Shown here piece after piece: positions 1 through 5,518 of a DNA stretch of 5,518 nt. The notes below the pieces were generated by a model. That model worked only from the letters and a program-made list of their open reading frames with translations, made no database searches and was not told the origin of the DNA. A program made the translations under genes and the position numbers. How positions within the stretch are numbered: the stretch's first letter is position 1; each line of letters opens with the position of its first letter. Origin of the DNA: Zetaproteobacteria bacterium (GTDB taxonomy: Bacteria; Pseudomonadota; Zetaproteobacteria; Mariprofundales; Mariprofundaceae); contig JAJRVH010000141.1 in the NCBI GenBank assembly GCA_021545625.1, positions 1-5,518 of the forward strand. The letters are read 5' to 3'.

Positions 1-1553
1 CCGCTGACCGTGTCCCTGGCATCGAGAAAGGTCCAGTTGGCGCGCAGGAACAGCGCCCCGTAGCTCAGATGCCCCGTCAGCTCCAGGCCGCGCGTCTTGG
101 CCTTGTTCAGGTTGTCCGGCGTGAAAGTGAATGTGACCGGGTTGAAGGCCCAGACAATCAGGTCGCTGAACTTCTGTTCGAACCAGACCGCGCCGAATCC
201 GGCCTGCAGGCCTTGACGCTGCATCCGCCAGTCCAGACCCAGATCCCAGCCCTTGCTCGTCTCGGGCTTCAGGTTGGGATTGCCGGCCACGAACAGCGCG
301 GCAGGGAAATAGAGATCGTTGAGCGACGGCGCCTTAAAACCGGTGCCGTAGTTGGCCGACAGCTTCAGGCCCGACACCGGGTGCAGCGCCACCCCCAGCC
401 TGTAGGTCGACTTGTTGACGGTTGCGGAATTGCTGTCGTAACGAAGCGCGCCGTTCAGATCCGTGATCCCGACATGCCAGGCAAGCGATGCAAAGCCGGC
501 CGTCTGCGTGACGGAACGGTCAAGCCCGGCGCTGCCGCTCAGCCCGCTGTCCTTGTGATAATCGACGCCCGCCAGCAGCGACAGCGATGCCAGATCGACA
601 TGATTCTGCCAGGTCAGCTGGTCGATACGGGTCCGGAAGTCGGCATTGTTGAAGCCGCCGGCCGGATCCCGACCGACCACCTCATCGGTGGAGCGCGAAA
701 GCTGCAGGCTGGTCTCGAAGACATCCGACACGGGATAGCTGAGCCTGGCGCTGCCGACGGTCTGACGCGTGCGCTGGGTATAGTTCAGCACATCGCCGAA
801 GGCAAAGGTCACGGGATCGAAGCCATCCAGTCCCGTCGTACCGTCGGCGCTGCGCAGCACCAGCTCCAGTTCGCCGTCGCCGACCGGCAGGCCGACGCGC
901 CCCGACAGTGTCGTGCGATGATAGCCGTCCGGCTCCGTACCGTTTGCGGCCGCCGACACGCCGCGCGTGCGCATGCCTTCCGCACTCAGCGCATAGTTCA
1001 CGCCCCCGGTCGCGCCGGAAATGCGCATGCTTGCCGCCGACGTGCCGTAACCACCTGCTTCGGCGCTGATCTCGGCATGCGGAGTACCGCTGCCCTTGCG
1101 CGTAAAGATCTGGATGACGCCGCCGATGGCATCCGCGCCGTACAGCGACGACTGCGGGCCGCGCACGATCTCGATCCGTTCGATATCGGACGCCGAAAGA
1201 TTCGCCCAGTCGAAACTGCCCAGCGTGGCCGAGCCGACGCGAACGCCGTCGATCAGCACCAGCGTCTGGCCGCTATTGGCGCCGCGCAGAAATACCGACG
1301 TCGCCTTGCCGGGCCCGCCGCTGGACGCCACATGAATACCCGCCTGCGAACGCAGGATATCGGCCACCGTATCCTGCTGCGAAGCCTCGATATCCTGCGC
1401 GCTGATCACCGTTACGTCGGAACTGACCGTGGACGGATCCTGGGCGACGCGGCCGGCGCTGACGACGAGTTCGGAAAGATCCGCCGCTGACGCCATGCCG
1501 GCATAGGCCGCCAGCAATATGCATATGCCTGATTTGATATACCGTTTTTTCAA
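1..1553 (-). CDS. btuB: BtuB-type TonB-dependent outer-membrane receptor (cobalamin uptake), 3' end cut by window edge
   Basis: Likely imports vitamin B12 or a related corrinoid across the outer membrane, using TonB-ExbBD energy. The 517 visible codons contain no stop. Seen: a signal peptide (residues 1-23, basic KKRYIK, hydrophobic ICILLAAYAG, cleavage after ASA); a TonB-box-like LSELVVSAGR at 26-35; a plug domain at about 40-152 with FLRGANSGQTLVLIDGVRVG (88-107), IERIEIVRGP and SLYGADAIGGVIQIFTRKG (up to 154); then beta-barrel with the family signature FKAPSLNDLY (about 406-415) and NPNLKPE (about 425-431). E. coli BtuB has about 614 residues including its signal, so roughly 100 C-terminal residues, including the last strand, lie outside. 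The start is TTG at 1553-1551, 6 nt after AGGAG; the first in-frame ATG (codon 20) would destroy the signal peptide. The substrate call rests largely on the B12 riboswitch just upstream; homology alone would allow another TonB receptor. Confidence 0.9.
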   Translation of the reverse strand, partial: MKKRYIKSGICILLAAYAGMASAADLSELVVSAGRVAQDPSTVSSDVTVISAQDIEASQQDTVADILRSQAGIHVASSGGPGKATSVFLRGANSGQTLVLIDGVRVGSATLGSFDWANLSASDIERIEIVRGPQSSLYGADAIGGVIQIFTRKGSGTPHAEISAEAGGYGTSAASMRISGATGGVNYALSAEGMRTRGVSAAANGTEPDGYHRTTLSGRVGLPVGDGELELVLRSADGTTGLDGFDPVTFAFGDVLNYTQRTRQTVGSARLSYPVSDVFETSLQLSRSTDEVVGRDPAGGFNNADFRTRIDQLTWQNHVDLASLSLLAGVDYHKDSGLSGSAGLDRSVTQTAGFASLAWHVGITDLNGALRYDSNSATVNKSTYRLGVALHPVSGLKLSANYGTGFKAPSLNDLYFPAALFVAGNPNLKPETSKGWDLGLDWRMQRQGLQAGFGAVWFEQKFSDLIVWAFNPVTFTFTPDNLNKAKTRGLELTGHLSYGALFLRANWTFLDARDTVS

Positions 1554-1692
1554 TGTTTTCTCCTGAATGCACCCACCGTGCGCTGAATTGACGGTATGTG
1601 CCCCGGAGGTCGAAAGCTGGAGACTGCCTGAGGCGACTGGCGCCACAGGGCCGGCATCCGGCTGTATCCGCTCCCCGGGATACATATCCGTT
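1554..1692 (-). promoter_or_regulatory. btuB leader downstream of the riboswitch aptamer (candidate expression platform)
   Basis: About 140 nt lie between the B12 box and the btuB start, with no gene. Seen on the sense strand, in order: a 6-bp stem GTATCC/GGATAC (1683-1678 with 1669-1664, loop 8); a 5-bp stem GCCGG-ATG-CCGGC (1662-1650); a 9-bp stem with one T-T mismatch, CCTGTGGCG/CGCCTCAGG, loop CCAGT (1649-1627); and a weak 4-bp stem GCAC/GTGC just ahead of the Shine-Dalgarno. None is followed by a run of T, so an intrinsic terminator is not evident; control of translation start or Rho-dependent termination is more likely (inference). A TCTCC within the leader could pair with GGAGA at the Shine-Dalgarno, but only over 5 bp. 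Confidence 0.5.
1560..1564 (-). promoter_or_regulatory. Shine-Dalgarno site that fixes the TTG start of btuB
   Basis: The sense strand reads AGGAG followed by 6 nt (AAAACA) and then TTG. This strong, well-spaced site decides the start codon, because no in-frame ATG or GTG lies in the nearby leader and the first internal ATG falls inside the signal peptide. Confidence 0.8.
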
Positions 1693-1693
1693 G

Positions 1694-1878
1694 TGCATCG
1701 GGCCGGTCTCCTGGCTTGCCGTCATCCGCCGCCGCGCGTGCCTTCCCGGTTTCCCAGTGACGTGTGCGCGGCCTTGTCGGGCCTACAGTAGCGGGGGCTG
1801 CGCCGGACTTGGCCGAATTCGGCCGCACCGGACTTCCCGTTTCACCCGCAAAGCTGAACGCTCTCCGGGCACCACAAT
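1694..1878 (-). promoter_or_regulatory. Cobalamin (B12) riboswitch
   Basis: This RNA element binds adenosylcobalamin or a related cobalamin in the mRNA leader and normally represses the downstream B12 transport gene when the ligand is plentiful. Seen on the sense strand: GGTGCCC at 1873-1867; the conserved core GGGTGAAACGGGAAGTCCGG at about 1847-1828; a hairpin arm containing the perfect palindrome GGCCGAATTCGGCC (1811-1824); GCAGCCCCCGCTACTGTA ending at 1784; then GTCACTGGGAAACCGGGAAGG; and the hallmark B12 box AGCCAGGAGACCGGCC at 1716-1701. The order and wording of these blocks match the family closely. The outermost closing stem is not obvious to me, so both ends are approximate. The element lies between a probable promoter and btuB, in the expected orientation. 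Confidence 0.95.
1701..1716 (-). promoter_or_regulatory. B12 box of the cobalamin riboswitch
   Basis: The sense strand reads AGCCAGGAGACCGGCC, matching the conserved 3' core block of cobalamin riboswitches. It ends about 147 nt ahead of the btuB start codon. Confidence 0.93.
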
Positions 1879-1887
1879 GCGCGCCGC

Positions 1888-1916
1888 AGCCTAGCAGCGT
1901 TCCGGAGCATTGTCGA
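1888..1916 (-). promoter_or_regulatory. Probable sigma-70 promoter for the riboswitch-btuB transcript
   Basis: The sense strand shows TCGACA (5 of 6 to the -35 consensus; 1916-1911), a 17-nt spacer and TAGGCT (3 of 6 to the -10 consensus; 1893-1888). The -10 is preceded by TGC, an extended -10 feature that would compensate for the weak hexamer. The implied start near 1881 lies just ahead of the first conserved riboswitch block, which is where a B12 riboswitch transcript should begin. It is inferred by eye only. Confidence 0.5.
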
Positions 1917-1931
1917 ACACAGATCTCAATT

Positions 1932-3893
1932 TCAGAGGGAAGGAAGCCTCTGCCGTTCCAGCCAGCGGTTCATGTCCAGCGGATCCTCGGTCAGCAGGGT
2001 GGCCCGCACGCGGGTATCGACCGCCAGGCTGATCAGGTCGTATCTCGCATCCTGTGCCCTGCCGCCCCGCACCGGCGACGCCTTCGCATGTTGTCCGAGA
2101 AGCGTCAGATTCTTCCTGGCGATTTCCAGCCCCTGGGCGGCAGCCCTTTCGAACCAGGTACGCGCCTGCTTCACATTCTGTTCCACGCCACGGCCCAGCG
2201 CATACATATATGCCAGCGAATTCTGGGCGGCTGCATACCCCTGATCGGCCGCCTTGCGGTACCAGAACACGGCCTTTTCATCCTGCTGCTTCACACCCTC
2301 GCCACGTCGATACAGATTGGCCAGATTGAACCGCGCAAGCATATCACCGGCCTCGGCCGCCTTGCGGTAAAGCTCGAATGCCTTGCGCGAATCGTATTCG
2401 ACGCCCTTGCCCTCCTGATACATCGAAGCAAGGTTATTGCGCGCCCGCGCGTCACCCGCCTCGGCCGCCTTGCGAAAGCCCTCGGCCGCCCTGGCAAGGT
2501 CCTTCGACAACCCGATACCGTTGTAATAGAGCACGGCCAGATTGAAAATCGCATCCGTATCGCCGAGCGCCGCCGCCTGTCGGTACCACGCTGCGGCTTC
2601 CTTCTTGCTCCGTCCCACCCCTCGTCCCAGATCGTACAGCAGGCCCAGCAACAGCTTGGCGCGGGCATTGCCGCCGGACTCGGCCTGACGCAGCCAGCCG
2701 GCGGCTTCATCGTCGTTTGGCGTCACGCCGATGCCACGCAAATGCATCAGCCCCAGATTGAACTGGGCCCGCGCGCTGCCGCCGGCCGCGCGTTTCCACC
2801 AGAAATAGGCCTGGGAAAGCTGTTTCTCCGTTCCGAGGCCGAGCGCATACATCACCGCCAGGCTGTTCTGCGCTTCGGCAAACCCGTTCTTCGCCGCTTT
2901 CATATACCATTCCACGGCCTGCTCCAGATCCTTTTCGACACCGATACCTTCGGCATACATCAGGCCGAGATTGAACTGCGCCTGCGATATGCCGGCTTCG
3001 GCCGCGCTTTCGAGCCAGCGCACGCCCTGCCCGTAATCCTGCCCGATGCCCCGCCCCAGAACGTAAAGCACGCCGATCGCGGCCCTGGCACGTGCATGCC
3101 CCTGTTCGGCCGCGGCCAGATACCAGCGGGCCGCTTCCCGCATCGACGCTGCATCCCCCTTCTGGCTCAGCAGGCCGGCCAGCCTGAACTGCGCCTTTCG
3201 GTTGCCTCCTGCGGCGCTTTCGCGCAGCCAGTGCATGGCCTGCCGCATATCACGCCCGACCCCCTCGCCGCGCTCGTACATCAGCGCCAGCGTGAACTGG
3301 GCCACCGCATCGCCGGCCGAGGACTTGGCTTCGATGCGCCTGACGATCCGCTGGATATAGGCGCGGGCCTCAGCGTCCCGAACAGCGGCCTTGAGAGCCC
3401 AGCGCAGGGCCTCGGCATCGTTCTGCTCCACGCCGCGGCCCTCGCTGTACAACACCGCCATCCGGTACTGCGCCTTCGCGTGCCCCTTTTCGGCCGCCTT
3501 GCGGTACAGATCCAGCGCCATGACATCATCGGCATGATCGACGCCCCGCCCCATCTCGTATTGCCGGCCCAGCCGATACTGGGCATCGGTATGCCCGAGC
3601 CGGGCGGCAAGCTTCAGCCAGCGCACGACCTGTTCATCGTCCCGATCCACGCCCTGCCCCAGGCGGTACAGCATGGCCAGCTGATACTGGGCCTCGCTGC
3701 GCCCCTTTCTGGCCGCCTGCAAAAACCATTTGGCCGCATCCTTGTAGCGGCCGTCCTCATAGGCGGACTGTCCCAGGGCCATCAGATCGACATCGGAGGC
3801 GCTGTAATCGCTTTTGGATACGACCAGATAAACAGCGGCCGCACTGAGCAACACCATGATCGCAACAACAATCGCACCCTTGACCATCGACAT
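1932..3893 (-). CDS. Membrane-anchored Sel1-repeat (TPR-like) protein, 653 residues
   Basis: Sel1 repeats form stacked helix pairs that act as protein-binding scaffolds; no enzymatic domain is visible and the partner is unknown. Seen: a hydrophobic segment at residues 6-25 (GAIVVAIMVLLSAAAVYLVV) with a very short N-terminus and no clean signal-peptidase site, suggesting a signal anchor with the bulk of the protein in the periplasm (inference). A TPR-like half unit follows (37-64). Then come about 14 full repeats of 35-37 residues (65-173 and 195-588) with the pattern AQxxLAxMYxxGxGVxxDxxxAxxWxxKAAxxG, a degenerate helical spacer at 174-194, a final half repeat (589-601) and a polar, Arg-rich tail of about 50 residues. 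The start at 3893 has GGAGGGAG 9 nt upstream; a second ATG at codon 3 is spaced less well. It lies 80 nt after ubiD with its own likely promoter. Named Sel1 proteins (such as HcpC, ExoR, LpnE) have varied roles, so none is assigned. Confidence 0.93.
   Translation of the reverse strand: MSMVKGAIVVAIMVLLSAAAVYLVVSKSDYSASDVDLMALGQSAYEDGRYKDAAKWFLQAARKGRSEAQYQLAMLYRLGQGVDRDDEQVVRWLKLAARLGHTDAQYRLGRQYEMGRGVDHADDVMALDLYRKAAEKGHAKAQYRMAVLYSEGRGVEQNDAEALRWALKAAVRDAEARAYIQRIVRRIEAKSSAGDAVAQFTLALMYERGEGVGRDMRQAMHWLRESAAGGNRKAQFRLAGLLSQKGDAASMREAARWYLAAAEQGHARARAAIGVLYVLGRGIGQDYGQGVRWLESAAEAGISQAQFNLGLMYAEGIGVEKDLEQAVEWYMKAAKNGFAEAQNSLAVMYALGLGTEKQLSQAYFWWKRAAGGSARAQFNLGLMHLRGIGVTPNDDEAAGWLRQAESGGNARAKLLLGLLYDLGRGVGRSKKEAAAWYRQAAALGDTDAIFNLAVLYYNGIGLSKDLARAAEGFRKAAEAGDARARNNLASMYQEGKGVEYDSRKAFELYRKAAEAGDMLARFNLANLYRRGEGVKQQDEKAVFWYRKAADQGYAAAQNSLAYMYALGRGVEQNVKQARTWFERAAAQGLEIARKNLTLLGQHAKASPVRGGRAQDARYDLISLAVDTRVRATLLTEDPLDMNRWLERQRLPSL
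2245..2566 (-). repeat. Nearly identical 108-bp-spaced units inside the Sel1 gene
   Basis: The plus-strand string TCGGCCGCCTTGCG occurs at 2245, 2353 and 2461, exactly 108 bp (36 codons) apart, and again at 3490 in the same reading frame. It encodes the conserved RKAA-type end of each repeat. Conservation at the DNA level in three successive units, beyond what the protein pattern needs, fits recent tandem duplication of whole repeats or gene conversion among them. Confidence 0.65.
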
Positions 3894-3902
3894 ATCAGCC
3901 CA

Positions 3903-3910
3903 CTCCCTCC
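3903..3910 (-). promoter_or_regulatory. Shine-Dalgarno site of the Sel1-repeat gene
   Basis: The sense strand reads GGAGGGAG, ending 9 nt before ATG at 3893. This supports that ATG over the one two codons later. The site lies only 4 nt from the stem-loop at 3915-3936. Confidence 0.7.
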
Positions 3911-3914
3911 GGCT

Positions 3915-3936
3915 GGCTCCCCTCTTTCGGGGAGCC
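3915..3936 (-). other. Perfect 8-bp stem-loop in the ubiD to Sel1-gene gap
   Basis: The sense strand reads GGCTCCCC, loop GAAAGA, GGGGAGCC: fully complementary arms with a 6-nt loop. No T run follows, so it is not a classic Rho-independent terminator. If the proposed promoter just upstream is used, the hairpin would sit at the very 5' end of the Sel1 mRNA, next to its Shine-Dalgarno site. The alternative is an RNA-stabilising end for the ubiD transcript. Confidence 0.6.
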
Positions 3937-3946
3937 GCTGTCTGCT

Positions 3947-3977
3947 AGTATAGCCATCTCACGCGTCCCTGCATCAA
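3947..3977 (-). promoter_or_regulatory. Possible promoter for the Sel1-repeat gene
   Basis: The sense strand shows TTGATG (4 of 6 to -35; overlapping the ubiD stop codon), a 19-nt spacer and TATACT (5 of 6 to -10; 3952-3947). The -10 is good, but the spacer is longer than the preferred 17 nt. The implied start near 3940 gives a leader of about 47 nt that begins with the stem-loop. Confidence 0.4.
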
Positions 3978-5446
3978 AGACCCAGTTCTTCCCAGATGCT
4001 GTCCACGCGCGCCCTGACAGCGGCATCCATGACAATCGGTCGCCCCCACTCACGATCGGTTTCGCCCGGCCATTTGTTCGTCGCATCGATGCCGACCTTC
4101 GACCCCAGCCCCGCGACGGGCGATGCGAAATCGAGATAATCGATCGGCGTACGCTCGGCCATCGTAAAATCGCGGGCCGGATCGCAACGCGTCGAAATCG
4201 CCCAGACCACCTCCGGCCACGAACGGCAGTCGATATCCTCATCGACGACGATAATGAACTTCGTATACATGAACTGGCGCAGATAGGACCAGACGCCGAA
4301 CATCACCCGCTTGGCATGGCCGGCATAGCCCTTGCGGATCGAGACGATGGCCACGCGGTAGGAGCAGCCTTCCATCGGCAGGTGGAAATCGACGATCTCA
4401 GGGAACTGCTTCTGCAGAATCGGCACGAACACCTCGTTGAATGCCAGCCCCAGCACGGCCGGCTCGTCCGGCGGCTTGCCGGTATGGGTGGAATGATAAA
4501 TCGCGTCGCTGCGCATGCTCATCGTCTCGACCGTGAACACCGGGAACATCTCGGTTTCGTTATAATAGCCGGTGTGGTCGCCGAATGGCCCCTCTTCGGC
4601 ATATTCATCCAGAGATACATGCCCCTCGAGCACGATTTCGGCCGAAGCCGGCACCTGCAGCGGCACGCTCAGGCAGTCGCACAGCACGGTTTTCCTGCCG
4701 CGCAACAAGCCAGCGAACTGGTATTCGGAAAGCGTATCGGGAATCGGCGTGACCGCGGCCAGAATCGTCGCCGGATCGGCGCCGATCACGACCGCGCAGG
4801 GAAAGGATGTTTCGCCTGCCTTCTTCGCCTCCAGATGGTCCTGCGCGCCGCCCCGATGTTTGAGCCAGCGCATGATCAGCTTGTTTTTGCCGATCTGTTG
4901 CTGCCGATAGATGCCGATATTCTGTCGCTCCTTGTTCGGCCCCTTGGTGACTACCAGCCCCCATGTCAGCAACGGCGCCGCATCCTCCGGCCAGCAGGTC
5001 TGGATTGGCAGGCGATCCAGATCAACCTCGTCGCCGCGCAGCACGACCTGCTGCCAGTCGGCCTTTTTGACCCGTCTGGGTTGCATATGCATGACCTGCT
5101 TCAGCACCGGGAACTTCTCCCAGGCATCGCGCACCCCTTTGGGCGGCTCCGGCTCCTTCAGATAGGCCAGCAATTCGCCGATTTCACGCAACCCGGATGC
5201 CGGTTCGCGTCCCATGCCCAGCGCGATGCGTTCGGCAGTGCCGAACAGGTTGGTCAGCACCGGCAGGGCGGAACGCCCGCCCCGATGCTCGACATGCTCG
5301 AACAGCAGCGCAGGACCGCCGGCCCGCAGGACCCGGTCCGAAATCTCGGTGATCTCAAGCTCGCTGCGTACCGGCACTCGAATGCGCCGCAGCAGGCCGC
5401 GCCGTTCCAGATCATCGAGAAATGCGCGCATATCGGCAAAACTCAT
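3974..5446 (-). CDS. ubiD: UbiD, 4-hydroxy-3-polyprenylbenzoate decarboxylase
   Basis: This enzyme removes the carboxyl group from 3-polyprenyl-4-hydroxybenzoate to give 2-polyprenylphenol in ubiquinone synthesis, using prenylated FMN made by UbiX plus a divalent metal. It is a cytosolic enzyme. The protein is collinear with E. coli UbiD (497 residues) along its whole length of 490. Seen: EITEISDRVLRAGGPALLFE (31-50); CWPEDAAPL (151-159); the cofactor region KERQNIGIYR (172-181) with N176 and R174; RWLKHRGG (193-200); E241 in DTLSEY; the catalytic segment EEGPFGDHTGYYNE with E285 and D290, D290 matching the E. coli proton donor; and near the end PIDYLDFASPVAGLGSK and DATNKWPGET. No key residue is missing. 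The start at 5446 has GAGGA 6 nt upstream. It overlaps the preceding STAS-like gene by 4 nt. A relative acting on another aromatic acid is possible, but the close match to true UbiD makes that unlikely. Confidence 0.97.
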   Translation of the reverse strand: MSFADMRAFLDDLERRGLLRRIRVPVRSELEITEISDRVLRAGGPALLFEHVEHRGGRSALPVLTNLFGTAERIALGMGREPASGLREIGELLAYLKEPEPPKGVRDAWEKFPVLKQVMHMQPRRVKKADWQQVVLRGDEVDLDRLPIQTCWPEDAAPLLTWGLVVTKGPNKERQNIGIYRQQQIGKNKLIMRWLKHRGGAQDHLEAKKAGETSFPCAVVIGADPATILAAVTPIPDTLSEYQFAGLLRGRKTVLCDCLSVPLQVPASAEIVLEGHVSLDEYAEEGPFGDHTGYYNETEMFPVFTVETMSMRSDAIYHSTHTGKPPDEPAVLGLAFNEVFVPILQKQFPEIVDFHLPMEGCSYRVAIVSIRKGYAGHAKRVMFGVWSYLRQFMYTKFIIVVDEDIDCRSWPEVVWAISTRCDPARDFTMAERTPIDYLDFASPVAGLGSKVGIDATNKWPGETDREWGRPIVMDAAVRARVDSIWEELGL

Positions 5447-5518
5447 GCGCCATCCTCGATCTCGAACACGCTGTCCAGCTTGGCCAGCACCACCACGTCG
5501 CGGACCTTCGGATGCAAA
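5443..5518 (-). CDS. C-terminal end of a gene resembling a STAS-domain (anti-anti-sigma-like) protein, partial
   Basis: Only the last 24 codons and the stop are inside the window, ending in PKVRDVVVLAKLDSVFEIED-G-A. The pattern (P-x-V-R-x-V-x-x-L-x-x-L-D-x-V-F-E-I) is what the last helix and strand of STAS domains look like in SpoIIAA-type anti-sigma-factor antagonists (recalled family pattern, not a search). Of the frames on this strand this one is preferred because its residue pattern is protein-like and its TGA overlaps the ubiD ATG as ATGA, a classic coupling arrangement. If correct, it heads an operon with ubiD. With so short a fragment, another STAS family (such as MlaB-like) or an unrelated protein is possible. 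Confidence 0.6.
   Translation of the reverse strand, partial: LHPKVRDVVVLAKLDSVFEIEDGA
5453..5457 (-). promoter_or_regulatory. Shine-Dalgarno site of ubiD, inside the upstream gene
   Basis: The sense strand reads GAGGA, 6 nt ahead of the ubiD ATG. It lies within the last codons of the upstream STAS-like gene, as expected for translational coupling through the ATGA overlap. Confidence 0.65.

Noticed and set aside
69..1490. A plus-strand open frame of 473 codons opposite btuB.
   Set aside because: It has the same in-register antisense cause as the frame opposite the Sel1 gene. The product is Arg/Gln/Ala-rich with no recognisable domain, while the opposite strand encodes a textbook TonB receptor.
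1273..1725. A minus-strand ATG-initiated frame of 150 codons starting in the riboswitch and running into btuB.
   Set aside because: It is a frame-shifted reading of the btuB start region, and it begins inside the conserved B12 riboswitch. The btuB frame has the signal peptide and family motifs; this one does not.
2245..3500. Regularly spaced repeats considered as a CRISPR array or other non-coding repeat.
   Set aside because: The 108-bp units are fully coding, keep the reading frame and vary throughout as Sel1 repeats; there are no short identical repeats with unique spacers.
3915..3936. The perfect stem-loop considered as a Rho-independent terminator for ubiD.
   Set aside because: On the sense strand the stem is followed by AGCCGGAGGG rather than a T run, so it lacks the feature needed for intrinsic termination; it is kept as an unassigned stem-loop.
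1764..3953. A plus-strand open frame of 729 codons opposite the Sel1 gene.
   Set aside because: It is in exact codon register with the Sel1 gene, so its stops could arise only from sense codons TTA, CTA or TCA, which this GC-rich gene avoids. Its periodic, Pro/His/Arg-rich translation is the mirror of the Sel1 repeats, and it also crosses the riboswitch on the wrong strand.
4572..5165. Small plus- and minus-strand frames within ubiD.
   Set aside because: They overlap a fully conserved, intact ubiD frame, have no recognisable motifs and no convincing ribosome sites.

Overview
This 5.5 kb window is GC-rich and proteobacterial in character, most likely gamma- or betaproteobacterial. The reasons are an outer-membrane TonB-dependent receptor, an E. 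coli-like UbiD with near residue-for-residue motif spacing, and a cobalamin riboswitch of the proteobacterial btuB type. I cannot name a genus. Every gene I can support lies on the minus strand, so the window is best read from its right end to its left end.

In transcription order: (1) The last 24 codons of a gene entering from the right edge, resembling the C-terminus of a STAS-domain (anti-anti-sigma-like) protein; its stop codon overlaps the next start by ATGA. (2) A complete ubiD (490 codons), the prenyl-FMN-dependent decarboxylase of ubiquinone synthesis. (3) An 80-base gap with a probable promoter, a perfect 8-bp stem-loop and a Shine-Dalgarno site. (4) A complete gene for a 653-residue membrane-anchored protein made almost entirely of Sel1-type (TPR-like) repeats. 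(5) A 378-base regulatory region with a likely promoter, a full cobalamin riboswitch with a clear B12 box, and a leader with several stem-loops. (6) The first 517 codons of a BtuB-type TonB-dependent receptor, starting at TTG and running off the left edge.

The best-supported regulatory link is riboswitch to btuB: vitamin B12 should repress production of its own importer. The STAS-like gene and ubiD look translationally coupled. The Sel1 gene has its own likely promoter and no visible terminator behind it, so its transcripts may read into the riboswitch. Two very long plus-strand open frames (729 and 473 codons) lie opposite the Sel1 and btuB genes; they are judged to be codon-usage shadows. 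I see no clear undescribed system. The main points for a second look are the TTG start of btuB, the expression platform of the riboswitch, the STAS-ubiD overlap, the gap hairpin and the large Sel1 array.
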